Positions 7,518 to 16,229 of a stretch of DNA of 64,000 nucleotides are shown here, in pieces. Location of the stretch: NCBI GenBank assembly GCA_017525805.1, contig JAFXSH010000043.1, positions 1-64,000 of the forward strand, read 5' to 3'. How positions within the stretch are numbered: position 1 is the stretch's first letter; each line of letters begins with the position of its first letter. Both the position numbers and the translations under genes were made by a program. Source of the stretch: Clostridia bacterium. Lineage in GTDB: Bacteria; Bacillota_A; Clostridia; Christensenellales; Aristaeellaceae. The notes beneath the pieces were generated by a model. The model had not been told where the DNA came from and did no database searches. It saw only the letters and a program-made list of their open reading frames with translations.

Positions 7518-8165
7518 TTATATCCGGAAGCACTTTTGAACGTCTTTCCATTTGCCCAATACGAGAATGGTTTGATTATGTTGTAGGACGGTTTCACTGT
7601 TTACCGCCGTGCTGGATTTTCCGTTTTCCCGCACAGCCAGCACATTCAGATTATACTTTTTGCGGATATCCAGGCCGCCCACGGTCTTTCCGCTCCACTC
7701 CTCGGGCACGGCAATATCATAGATGGCGTACTCACTGTCCAGAGAGATATAATCCAGCACATGTTCCGTGGTGTGGCGGATCGCCGTCCATGCCGCCAGC
7801 TGTCCTTCGGGATAGACCACTTCATCCGCGCCGTTCCGGAGCAGGAATTTTTTATGCACCTCTCTGGAAGCGCGGGAAACCACTTTTTTGGCGCCCAACT
7901 CCTTGAGAAGCGACGTGGTTTCCAGGGAGCTTTGAAAATCTTCGCCAATGGCCACAAAACATACGTCGTAGTTGTCCACGCCTAATGATCTCAGAAACGC
8001 TTCATTGGTGGCGTCGCCGATCTGCGCGTCTGTCACGATGGGCAGCACCTCGTTGACCCGCTCTTCATTTTTATCGATCGCCATGACCTCGTGGTGCAGC
8101 TCATTCAGTTTTTCCGCCACGTTGCGGCCGAACCGTCCCAGTCCGATCAAAAGAACAGATTTCAT
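7518..8165 (-). CDS. TrkA/KtrA-family potassium channel regulatory subunit
   Basis: Cytoplasmic RCK subunit of a Trk/Ktr potassium uptake system, 215 residues, the size of KtrA (single RCK_N plus RCK_C), not the double-domain TrkA. The Rossmann NAD/ATP-binding motif GLGRFG lies at residues 8-13, with acidic D30 at the end of the second strand (VMAIDKN), then QIGDATNE. RCK_C (about 135-215) is where c-di-AMP binds in many Firmicutes; binding here is inference. It follows trkH by 13 bases in the same operon. Confidence 0.93.
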   Translation of the reverse strand: MKSVLLIGLGRFGRNVAEKLNELHHEVMAIDKNEERVNEVLPIVTDAQIGDATNEAFLRSLGVDNYDVCFVAIGEDFQSSLETTSLLKELGAKKVVSRASREVHKKFLLRNGADEVVYPEGQLAAWTAIRHTTEHVLDYISLDSEYAIYDIAVPEEWSGKTVGGLDIRKKYNLNVLAVRENGKSSTAVNSETVLQHNQTILVLGKWKDVQKCFRI

Positions 8166-8178
8166 CGCGTTTTCCTCC

Positions 8179-9510
8179 TTAACCGACCGTTATTTTCTCA
8201 ATGGGCAGCGTGCTGAGGGTAGATTTTTTCACCGATTGCGCCGCGTAGATCAGCGTAAGGCCCCCCACTCTGCCGAAAAACATCAATACCATCAGGATGC
8301 ACCGGGAGACGTGACCTAAACCGCTTGTAATACCGAGGGTAAGGCCAACCGTGCCCAAGGCGGACGCCGTTTCAAACAGGCAGGTCAAAAGCGGCAGGTT
8401 TTCCAGCTTGCTGATGATAATGCCGCTCACAAGGAACAGCAGGAAGTACATCATCAGGATGGCGGCGGCGTTGCGCACGGCGTCTTCTCCGATCCGCCTG
8501 CCAAAGCACGCCGTATCTTCTTTCCTGCGGAAGACCGACAGGGCCGTCAGCAGCAGCACCGCCACAGTGGTCGTTTTCATGCCGCCTGCCGTGGAACCGG
8601 GTGAACCGCCGATCAGCATCCACAGGATCATCAGCATCTGTCCGCCGCCGCTCATCTGGCTCAAATCCACCGTGTTGAAACCGGCTGTGCGCAGCGTCAC
8701 CGATTGGAACAGGGAGGGCAGGAGCCGTTCGACCGCGGATAGATCCTCCATTTCAAATAGGAAGAACCAAAGAAACGGCAGCAGGATCAGCGCGCAGGAT
8801 GTTATGATCACGATCTTGCTTTGCAGCCGGTACTGTTTCCAATGAAAACCATGCAGCTTGATATCGTTCCACACCAGGAAGCCGATGCCGCCGACGGTGA
8901 TCAAAAGGATCAGCACGGCGTTGACCAATGGATTGCCGGAAAAACCTGTCAGAGAAGAAAAGGCGCCCCGGATGCCCATCAGGTCAAAGCCCGCGTTGCA
9001 GAAGGCCGAAATGGAATGAAACACGGCGTACCAGACGCCCTTGCCCCATCCGAATTCGGGAATGAACGCCGGGAGCAGCAGCACAGCGCCGGTCAATTCG
9101 ATCCCAAAAGCGGCGAAAATGATGAACCGAGTCAGACGCACGATCCCGCCCACCTGCGGCGCGGAAATAGATTCCTGCATCACGCTGCGCTGCATCAGGC
9201 CGATTTTTCGACCGGAAATAAAGGACAGGGACAAAGCAGCCGTTACAACGCCCATACCGCCGACCTGGATCAGCAAGAGGATCACAGCCTGACCAAAGGG
9301 CGACCAATAGGTGGCGGTATCCTTGACCACCAACCCGGTCACGCACACCGCGGAAGTGGCGGTAAACAGGCAATCCGCAAAATGCGCGCCGCCCGGCTGC
9401 TGGCTGGATACTGGCAGCATCAGAATCAGCGTTCCTGTCAGAATCAAGGCCAAAAAACCAAGGGCAATGACTTGAAACGACGTGATCCGATAGTTCTTCC
9501 AAATCGTCAC
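8179..9510 (-). CDS. TrkH/KtrB-family potassium transporter membrane subunit
   Basis: 443-residue ion-conducting subunit. Four P-loop filter segments are visible: TSAVCVTGL, AFCNAGFD, TLRTAGFNT and ASALGTVGLT, each with the single conserved Gly; the inner gate loop GGSPGSTAGG is also present. About ten transmembrane helices. I start at the GTG at 9510 (V-TIWKNYRITS) because AGGAAGGAG lies 7 bases before it; the longer open frame up to 9549 has no ribosome site. KtrB homologues often depend on Na+, which would fit with the Rnf and antiporter genes further right. A -10-like TATAAT lies at 9538-9543. Confidence 0.94.
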   Translation of the reverse strand: MTIWKNYRITSFQVIALGFLALILTGTLILMLPVSSQQPGGAHFADCLFTATSAVCVTGLVVKDTATYWSPFGQAVILLLIQVGGMGVVTAALSLSFISGRKIGLMQRSVMQESISAPQVGGIVRLTRFIIFAAFGIELTGAVLLLPAFIPEFGWGKGVWYAVFHSISAFCNAGFDLMGIRGAFSSLTGFSGNPLVNAVLILLITVGGIGFLVWNDIKLHGFHWKQYRLQSKIVIITSCALILLPFLWFFLFEMEDLSAVERLLPSLFQSVTLRTAGFNTVDLSQMSGGGQMLMILWMLIGGSPGSTAGGMKTTTVAVLLLTALSVFRRKEDTACFGRRIGEDAVRNAAAILMMYFLLFLVSGIIISKLENLPLLTCLFETASALGTVGLTLGITSGLGHVSRCILMVLMFFGRVGGLTLIYAAQSVKKSTLSTLPIEKITVG

Positions 9511-9652
9511 GGTTTGTCTCCTTCCTGATTTGAACACATTATACAACAATAATTATAAGATTGGCGTTAATGATCGCGGGGAAAGAATAAAGAAAGTATA
9601 AAGATGAATAAAGGAACATCCGCTCTTCCGGCATTTCATGTATATCATTTTT

Positions 9653-9683
9653 TTGCTCCACCAACGCTTCATTGGTGGAGCAA
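9653..9683. repeat. 12-bp perfect hairpin between esterase gene and trkH
   Basis: TTGCTCCACCAA and TTGGTGGAGCAA flank a 7-base loop. Position 33 bases after the stop of the leftward gene at 9716 suits a terminator, but on that strand an A run rather than a U run follows. It could be a processing site, a weak terminator or a leader element of trkH. Confidence 0.5.
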
Positions 9684-9715
9684 TCATGGAAACCGAAACG
9701 CGCAGCGACGGCCTG

Positions 9716-11302
9716 TCAACGCCTGAACTGTGAAATAAATTTCCAGGCGTTTTCCATGCTGTGGCGCCTGCATTCGTGCACCTGGCCGCTGACGCTGGCA
9801 AACGCTGTGCGGCAGACGCCGTCCTCGCTGTCATAATAGCGGATGGTCAGGGTGCTGCCGCGCGAAGGGTCAAACACCTTTTCCACCCGGTCGCCGGGCA
9901 TGCCGTAGAATCGATCTTCCCAGGCGTCCTTTTGGTCAAAGGAAAGACAGCGCAGGTCCTTTTTCAGCCTGTTCACCTCCGCCACGTACCGCATCCGCTC
10001 CAGGGCGGTGGCGGCTTGGGAGGGAAGCTCCGGCAGGGGAGACGCTTCGCCGCCGGAATAGAAGACCGGTACGGGTACGGTTTTGTTCAGGTTTTCTTTG
10101 ACCGGTTCGCCAAAGAAGGAAGTATACACGGGGAACAAGGCGCTGGCGGGCATGAGCCCGGCGAAAATCTGGGGATACTCCTGGAACAGATCCCAGGTTT
10201 TGCCGCTGCCCATGGAAAAGCCGGTGGCGTAAATCCGGTGCACGTCGATATTGTAGCGCTCTTTCAGGGCTTCCACCAATTGAACCGCTTCACTGGCCGT
10301 AACAAACTGGTGGTTTTCGATGGAAACGAACAGGAAGCCGTACTTGTGCGCGATTTCCCACCACCCAGCCACATACGTCAGGTACATGGAGGAATCGCCG
10401 CCCCCATGGAATCCGATCACCAGGGGCACAGGGCCGCCGTCGAATAGACCATTGTTATAATAGGCGAAATACCCCACCTTGTGGGTCTTTTCATCTTTAA
10501 AGTTTCTGTTATCCGGGGAAGTTTTTACGGTGACGCTGCCGGCATCCTCCGTGATGCCCAGGGCCGTGAAATCCGGTTCCAGCTCGATATGGCCGCACCA
10601 CATTTTGAACTGCTTTACGAAGGAAGCGTAGTCCGCTTTATATTCGGCTCGTTCTTTGATCAATAAATGCTCGCATCCGTCGAAAGCGCGGTTGATTTCC
10701 GCGCTGTTGCCCACGCTGATCACGGCGATATCCTTGCGCAGTACATCGGGCAGGACGCTTAAGCGCTCCATGGAGCACATGGCCGGGGTGATTTCGCCGG
10801 GACCCCAAAGGTATTCGCCCTGAATGGGTTTCAGCAGGTGCTTCGCCACATAGTCCGCCGACGCGCCGAAGCTGTAGATATCCGCGCGGAAGATGGCGCC
10901 GCGCACGAAGTACCCCTTAAACTGTTTGGCAAAAAAGTCATAGTTTTCCACGATGCCGTCTTTATACACCTGGATCATCTTGATTTCGGCGATCACAGCG
11001 GCGTACAGGCTTTCGTCCGCGCCGGACCAGCCGTTTTTCGGGTATACGAACAGCACGCTGGAATCGGCGTTTGCCGCGATGTCCGCAAGGCCGGTTTCCT
11101 TCGCGAAACGGATCGCCTGCTCCATGTCCTGCTTTTCTTCCTCGAATACCAGCAGCAGCGGCGCGCGGAAACCGTAGTTATTTGTTTGCCCATCCAGGCT
11201 GCTATCCGGCACAAACACCTTCAAATCGAACGCTTCAAAGGCATGCTCCCAGCATTTTCCGCCGTCCGTGTTCCGCACCAGCGGCCTTTCCATCATTGCC
11301 AT
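9716..11302 (-). CDS. Esterase/PHB-depolymerase-like alpha/beta hydrolase
   Basis: 528 residues, no signal peptide visible. The C-terminal half is a clear alpha/beta hydrolase of the LpqC/poly-3-hydroxybutyrate depolymerase type: oxyanion-hole strand LVIGFHGGGDSS, then RIYATGFSMGSGKT with the nucleophile Ser in G-F-S-M-G, followed by FAGLMPASALFP. The N-terminal half (about 1-260) has a second, hydrolase-like arrangement (LLLVFEEEK, LFVYPKNGW, VRGAIFRAD) without a clear catalytic serine. Real substrate unknown; an ester or short peptide is possible. It is the last gene of a leftward operon, 18 bases after the BMP-type binding protein, so it may process whatever that protein senses. Confidence 0.75.
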   Translation of the reverse strand: MAMMERPLVRNTDGGKCWEHAFEAFDLKVFVPDSSLDGQTNNYGFRAPLLLVFEEEKQDMEQAIRFAKETGLADIAANADSSVLFVYPKNGWSGADESLYAAVIAEIKMIQVYKDGIVENYDFFAKQFKGYFVRGAIFRADIYSFGASADYVAKHLLKPIQGEYLWGPGEITPAMCSMERLSVLPDVLRKDIAVISVGNSAEINRAFDGCEHLLIKERAEYKADYASFVKQFKMWCGHIELEPDFTALGITEDAGSVTVKTSPDNRNFKDEKTHKVGYFAYYNNGLFDGGPVPLVIGFHGGGDSSMYLTYVAGWWEIAHKYGFLFVSIENHQFVTASEAVQLVEALKERYNIDVHRIYATGFSMGSGKTWDLFQEYPQIFAGLMPASALFPVYTSFFGEPVKENLNKTVPVPVFYSGGEASPLPELPSQAATALERMRYVAEVNRLKKDLRCLSFDQKDAWEDRFYGMPGDRVEKVFDPSRGSTLTIRYYDSEDGVCRTAFASVSGQVHECRRHSMENAWKFISQFRR

Positions 11303-11320
11303 CGATGTTTTCCTCCATCA

Positions 11321-12511
11321 TTATTCTATGGTGATAATGTCCTTTAGGATGTAATGGAAAAGGGGAAAGGAGGTGTTTTGATTCTCCGTATAACCTTGGC
11401 GCAGGTCACAGATATCCGTTGGGTCGTCAGGGTTTACGCCGGTGTAATCGCCCTGGAACACAAAGTCCACTTTGCCCCGCCGGAACTGTTCGATGGCGCT
11501 GTCCATGGCTTCCTGGGTGCCGGACGCGGCGGTTTGCAGATTCAGGTCAACAATTTCCACCCATCCTTTTTCAAAGCCGGCGGAAACGTCCGTTCCGTGA
11601 ACGCGCCCGGAAACGACGGATTCGATCTTTTTGCTGTTCATGACCGCGTCCACGGCGGAAAGGACATACGGTTCCCAGCAGATCCGCGATGTGACCAGAG
11701 AAGTTCCGGGGGCCACCTCCGACATGCTCTGATTGTAGCCGACAAAATAGACCGGCTTGCTTTGCGAAGCCTCCTCACAGGCAATAGCAGGGCCGATGGT
11801 ATCCGTATGCTGGGAAAGGATCACGCAGCCGTCCTTGATCAGCTGCTGCGCCGCGCTTTTTTCCTGGGCATAGCTGCTCCAGGTTTCCGTGTAATGAACG
11901 CGCATCACCGCCTTTGGCATCACGGAGCGGACGCCGAGCAAAAAGGCGGTATAGCCGGAAATAACCTCGGAGGTGGGGAACGCCGCCACAAAGCCCACGA
12001 TGGCCTGGTCTTCCGAAATGATCCCTTCCAATATCATTTCTTTGACTTTCATGCCTGCCGCGATGCCGCTCACATACCGGCCCTGATATGCTTCGCCTTT
12101 AAAAGTATGGTAATTGGCGGGCACGGTTTGGCCGCTCATATCCATATAGGATGTTTGACAGAACTGGATATTCGGATATTCCGGGGCCATTTCCGCCACC
12201 AGCTCGCTGTAGCCGTTGAAAAAGATGATGTCGCATCCTTTTGCCGCCAGTTCCCGGATCGGCCCCTCGATTTGATCGTCCAGCACATTGCTGCACGTCA
12301 GTATTTCCACCCGATCCCCATATTTCCTTTCCACCGCGTCTTTAGCGAGAGAAAAGTTATAGGTATAGGGCGTGCTTTCGTCGTTATCATAGACGAACCC
12401 GATTTTTAGACCGTCCCGTCTGCCGGATAGATTCAAAAGCTGGAAACAGCCGATGATAACGGCCAGGATAACCAGGCACGTCAGCGCGGTAGCGATATAA
12501 ACACGCTTCAT
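11321..12511 (-). CDS. BMP-family (PnrA-like) solute-binding lipoprotein
   Basis: 396 residues. N-terminal KR plus a hydrophobic stretch ending VIIGC, an acceptable lipobox, so probably a membrane-anchored lipoprotein. The body follows the basic membrane protein family: KIGFVYDNDE, CDIIFFNGYSELVAEMAPEYPNIQF, GRYVSGIAAGMKVKE, VGFVAAFPTSEVISGYTAFLLGVRSV, then QHTDTIGPAIACEEA and SRICWEPYVLSAVDAV. Known members bind nucleosides for ABC import (PnrA, YufN). No permease or ATPase gene is near. Its start lies 3 bases after the stop of the HD-GYP gene and its ribosome site (GGAG) is inside that gene, so the two are translated together; a signalling rather than import role is inferred. Confidence 0.85.
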   Translation of the reverse strand: MKRVYIATALTCLVILAVIIGCFQLLNLSGRRDGLKIGFVYDNDESTPYTYNFSLAKDAVERKYGDRVEILTCSNVLDDQIEGPIRELAAKGCDIIFFNGYSELVAEMAPEYPNIQFCQTSYMDMSGQTVPANYHTFKGEAYQGRYVSGIAAGMKVKEMILEGIISEDQAIVGFVAAFPTSEVISGYTAFLLGVRSVMPKAVMRVHYTETWSSYAQEKSAAQQLIKDGCVILSQHTDTIGPAIACEEASQSKPVYFVGYNQSMSEVAPGTSLVTSRICWEPYVLSAVDAVMNSKKIESVVSGRVHGTDVSAGFEKGWVEIVDLNLQTAASGTQEAMDSAIEQFRRGKVDFVFQGDYTGVNPDDPTDICDLRQGYTENQNTSFPLFHYILKDIITIE

Positions 12512-12514
12512 ACC

Positions 12515-15500
12515 TTATGCTCCTTTCTCATCCGTTGGGGCCTTGTTTTCTTCATTTTTCATCTCGGCGGCCTGAATCTGTTTATCTTCTTCCACGCGGC
12601 GTTTCAGCTCATCCTGCGCTTTTTGATCGGCGTTCTGAATCTCTGCGCGTTTCTGGGCGTAGATCTTATCCAGATCGATCACCTTTTTATCCACCAGGCG
12701 CTTGAAAGCGTCCAGCGCATCGGGATCAAACTGCGTGCCCCGGCCGCGCAGCATTTCGGTCATGACGTAATCCGTATCCATATGATTGCGGTATACGCGG
12801 TTGGAGGTCATGGCGTCGAAAGCGTCGGCCACGCCGATGATCCTGGCAAAGAGGGGGATTTCGTTGCCTTTCAGTCCGTTTGGATAGCCGCGCCCGTCGT
12901 AGCGCTCGTGGTGATACCGGGTCCCCTCCTCCACGTGCTCCACCAATGTAAAGTCTTTCAGAATTTCCGCGCCCCGCGTCACGTGGGATTTCATTTCCGC
13001 GTATTCTTCATCCGTCAGCCGCCCCACCTTGTTCAGCACGCTGTCCCGGATGCCGATCTTGCCGATATCGTGCATCTGAGCGGCTTTGCGCAGGTTGGAG
13101 AGCATTTTGCGGCGCTGCCACCATTTAAAGCAGTTCATTTCCTGCGCGATCAGCACGGAATACTCCGCCACGCGCATGGAATGCTGGTGGGTGCGCACGT
13201 CCTTGGCGTCGACGGCGTTCGCGATGGCCATGACGGTCTCGTTGGCCATATTCAGTTTGATTTGCTGTTTGTTCAGCTGCCGCTGCACCACGAGCCAGGT
13301 AAACCAAATGATGAACAGGGACAGGAGCACCAGCATGTAGAGGGTAAAGCCGGGCTGCTCGTATTTTTCGCCTTCCTTGATCAGCTCAAACTTCCGTTCC
13401 TCCAGCACGCGCTCACCCGCGCTGTCGAAAATCGCCAGGTGGAAGGTGTAATCCCCCGCGGGCAGGTTGGTATAGATGATGTTGTTCAGACTGCTTTGGG
13501 GCACAATGGTCCATTGGGTATCATAGCCTTCAAGATAATAGCCCGCGTTGGGTTCCTGGATGGTATAGTTTAAAATCTCCGGTCCCAGTTCCACGCGGTT
13601 GACGCCCTGGCCCACCGTAATGGCCCCTAAGCGGGCGATGGGCTGCATAACGCCGTCCATTTTTACGGAAGCCAGCTGCATGCGGTAAAAACGGACATCG
13701 CTGTTGTATTTTTCCACGTCGATAATATATACGCCCGTATCGCAGGGCAGGAACAGTTCGCCGCTGCCGTCGTAATAATTCCAGGAATTAGCAGTTAAAG
13801 AAGTGCCCAAGCCCCGCCGGGCATCCAGCAGTTCCCAGGCCATATCGCCGTCCGCCACCAGCTCGTCGCGTTCCACCACATAAATTCCGGCGCTGGACAT
13901 GACGAACAGGGTGTCCTCATCCTTGACCCAGATATCGTAGTTGTTGAAGTAAGGAAATTTTTCCAGCACACGGATGGAGCCTTCCGGGTCAAGATAGCAA
14001 AGACTGTTGCTGGTGACGATAAACACGCCTTCGGATTTGGGGTCTTTGATCGTGCGCAGGATCACGCCGCTGCTGAGCCCGTCCTCCCGGGTCAGCATCT
14101 CTGTCACTTCGCCATCTTTCAGCACGGCAATGCCGTCGCCGTCCGTACCGGCCAGGATCGTTCCGTCGCTTCGTTCCGTGATAGTCAGGATCATGGAATT
14201 GATCAGGCCGTCCTCGTTGCGGATGGTTCGCTGGATCTGATGATCCTGAATATAGCTGATCCCGGTATCGCCGGCCGCCAAAATCGTTCCATCTGAAAGG
14301 CCCGTCACGATGCGGGCGCGGTTGCCAAAGCTGCCGTTCTCCGCGTTATACACCCAGCTATCGCCAGCCGGTGAAAACTCCATCAGTCCGCTGCCGTAAG
14401 TGCATATCCACAGGTGGTTATTACCATCCACATACATGCAGCGGATGCGCTTGCCGTCCAGCGCCTCGGTCAGATCGTTTTCGATTTGATTGCGGCAGGC
14501 TTTGTCCACCACGTCCAGCCCCTTGTCGGTTCCGATATAATAGCAGCCCTGCCACATTACGATAGCGTTGACCACCCGGCGGTCCATGCCGATGGTGCCG
14601 TAAACATCCTTGAATGCCGATTTGGCCAGCCTGAGGAGGCCTAAGCGCGAGGAAGTGAACCACAGGTTGCCCTGATAGTCATACAGCATATTGTCGATGG
14701 AATTGTTGAAATCGTTTGTGTTTACGCGATGATAGCCGTTTCCGTCCACATAGGACACGCCGCTGTCGGTGGAGATGAACAGCGTCCCGTCGCTCAGGTA
14801 GTTCAGGTTATTGATGCTGGCGACGTCTTCGCATGTCATAACGTCAAGCAATTCAAAATCACCGTTGGAAACATCATATCGGTAAACGCGGTTGGTTGAA
14901 GAACCGGCCATCAGCGTTCCATCCGGCGCGAAAGCGCAGCAGTTGAAGATTTCCTGCCCTTCCGTCAGCCGCAGCGAACACTGGATCTTTCCCTTGTTTA
15001 TCAGGAAAAGCCGCCCGCCGGTGGCAATGGCCGCGACATTGCCCTGATCATCGGCGGTGATGCTGTCGGCGTAATTGACTTCCTGTAAGGTATTGGCTGT
15101 TTTCAGGCCATTATTCATGACCAGCATCATCATACTGCCGGTAGTGCCCACATAGTAGTACCCGTCCGACGCCCGGATGATGGAGCGCACGGAATTGGAC
15201 GGAAGGCCGCTGGACTGATCGAGCACATTTACAACCTTTTCCCGGATCACGATGGCCAGTCCGTTGTCGTTGGTGCCGATCCAAAGGCGGCCTTCCTCGT
15301 CCACATAAAGGCAGTTCACGTTCCGGACAGATTCATAATTGTCCACCCAGCGGAACTCGCGGCCATTGTAGCGGTACAATCCGGCATAGGTGCCGATCCA
15401 GAGCACGCCGTCGTTGGTTTGGGCAATGTCGTTGGCTTCGCCGCAGGGCAAGCCGTTATTGCTGCTGTAAACGCTTTGGACATAATCGTTATAATCCTTT

Positions 15501-16159
15501 GTTTCGGTGGACGGGATTTCCTCCGCCCGGCCGGGTGAGGACACGCCCAAAACCAAACACAGGATCAGAACGGCGGCCGCCGCGCTGCCCCGCTGTATCT
15601 TTCTATCATGAGCATGTTTTTTTTGCCAGCGGCGCAGCAGGATCATCAGATACACCGCGGTGATGGTGAGCGTTTTATCTGCAAAATCGATAGAAAGCTG
15701 GCCTAAAATGCTGCACAGGAATGAAGGCCACCCTTTTTCCAAAAGATAGTCGATCAAGCCGTTTCCCCAGGCATTGCCGGTATAACCGCCGGTGAGAATA
15801 AAATTCAGCGGCACAGACACGATCAGCGCTGTGAACACAGCCATGGAAGCCGCTTTCATGAAGCCGTAGAACTGATCGAACCAGTGACGGCGCGCCGCGA
15901 TGCCAATGATGATGCCCAAAGCGATATTGGTGATCGAATAGGCTGCCGAAAGGTGATTGATCACACTGTAAGCTAAGTTCGCCGTCACGCCCACAATGGC
16001 GCCGCATACAGGACCGCCAATGTAAGCGCAAAGCGCGGTGCCGAACGAATCCAGCCACAGCGGCAGGTCCAGCCAAACGGCCAGCAGCCGTCCGCCTACG
16101 TTCAGGGACACACACATTGCGGTAAAAAGAATGATCTGCCAGGTCTTCCATTTTTTCAT
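12515..16159 (-). CDS. Membrane sensor: multi-TM domain, beta-propeller, Y_Y_Y, HD-GYP phosphodiesterase
   Basis: 1214 residues. Order: 5-6 transmembrane helices (about 1-175) resembling an ECF-transporter S-component or MASE-type domain; a further hydrophobic segment ending SSPGRAEE near 205 that looks like an internal export signal; a two-component-regulator propeller (about 220-850) with repeats such as DGVLWIGTYAGLYRY, EGRLWIGTNDNGL, NNHLWICTYGSGLMEF, QGNLWFTSSRLGLLRL; a Y_Y_Y domain (YYLEGYDTQW...LPAGDYTFHL); one more TM helix; a short coil; and an intact HD-GYP domain (about 975-1165) with HDIGKIG and HHERYDGRGYPNGLKG. The C-terminal 45 residues are charged coil. HD-GYP should hydrolyse cyclic-di-GMP. 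I start at MKKWKTW (GGAAGGAGG upstream); the longer frame would overlap the previous gene. Confidence 0.88.
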   Translation of the reverse strand: MKKWKTWQIILFTAMCVSLNVGGRLLAVWLDLPLWLDSFGTALCAYIGGPVCGAIVGVTANLAYSVINHLSAAYSITNIALGIIIGIAARRHWFDQFYGFMKAASMAVFTALIVSVPLNFILTGGYTGNAWGNGLIDYLLEKGWPSFLCSILGQLSIDFADKTLTITAVYLMILLRRWQKKHAHDRKIQRGSAAAAVLILCLVLGVSSPGRAEEIPSTETKDYNDYVQSVYSSNNGLPCGEANDIAQTNDGVLWIGTYAGLYRYNGREFRWVDNYESVRNVNCLYVDEEGRLWIGTNDNGLAIVIREKVVNVLDQSSGLPSNSVRSIIRASDGYYYVGTTGSMMMLVMNNGLKTANTLQEVNYADSITADDQGNVAAIATGGRLFLINKGKIQCSLRLTEGQEIFNCCAFAPDGTLMAGSSTNRVYRYDVSNGDFELLDVMTCEDVASINNLNYLSDGTLFISTDSGVSYVDGNGYHRVNTNDFNNSIDNMLYDYQGNLWFTSSRLGLLRLAKSAFKDVYGTIGMDRRVVNAIVMWQGCYYIGTDKGLDVVDKACRNQIENDLTEALDGKRIRCMYVDGNNHLWICTYGSGLMEFSPAGDSWVYNAENGSFGNRARIVTGLSDGTILAAGDTGISYIQDHQIQRTIRNEDGLINSMILTITERSDGTILAGTDGDGIAVLKDGEVTEMLTREDGLSSGVILRTIKDPKSEGVFIVTSNSLCYLDPEGSIRVLEKFPYFNNYDIWVKDEDTLFVMSSAGIYVVERDELVADGDMAWELLDARRGLGTSLTANSWNYYDGSGELFLPCDTGVYIIDVEKYNSDVRFYRMQLASVKMDGVMQPIARLGAITVGQGVNRVELGPEILNYTIQEPNAGYYLEGYDTQWTIVPQSSLNNIIYTNLPAGDYTFHLAIFDSAGERVLEERKFELIKEGEKYEQPGFTLYMLVLLSLFIIWFTWLVVQRQLNKQQIKLNMANETVMAIANAVDAKDVRTHQHSMRVAEYSVLIAQEMNCFKWWQRRKMLSNLRKAAQMHDIGKIGIRDSVLNKVGRLTDEEYAEMKSHVTRGAEILKDFTLVEHVEEGTRYHHERYDGRGYPNGLKGNEIPLFARIIGVADAFDAMTSNRVYRNHMDTDYVMTEMLRGRGTQFDPDALDAFKRLVDKKVIDLDKIYAQKRAEIQNADQKAQDELKRRVEEDKQIQAAEMKNEENKAPTDEKGA

Positions 16160-16229
16160 CCGTTCACGGCCTCCTTCCCCAGAAAGCGGAACAATATTTG
16201 TGGGATAATAACGCGGGCATTGGAAGCGT

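Noticed and set aside
7187..7597. 136-codon minus-strand frame from trkA end to tRNA-Trp
   Set aside because: Overlaps trkA in another frame and the tRNA promoter; no recognisable protein. The shorter in-phase frame at 7402-7485 is a better candidate.
9511..9715. c-di-AMP (ydaO-type) riboswitch before trkH
   Set aside because: The region is short and shows only a simple hairpin; none of the conserved ydaO segments were recognised.
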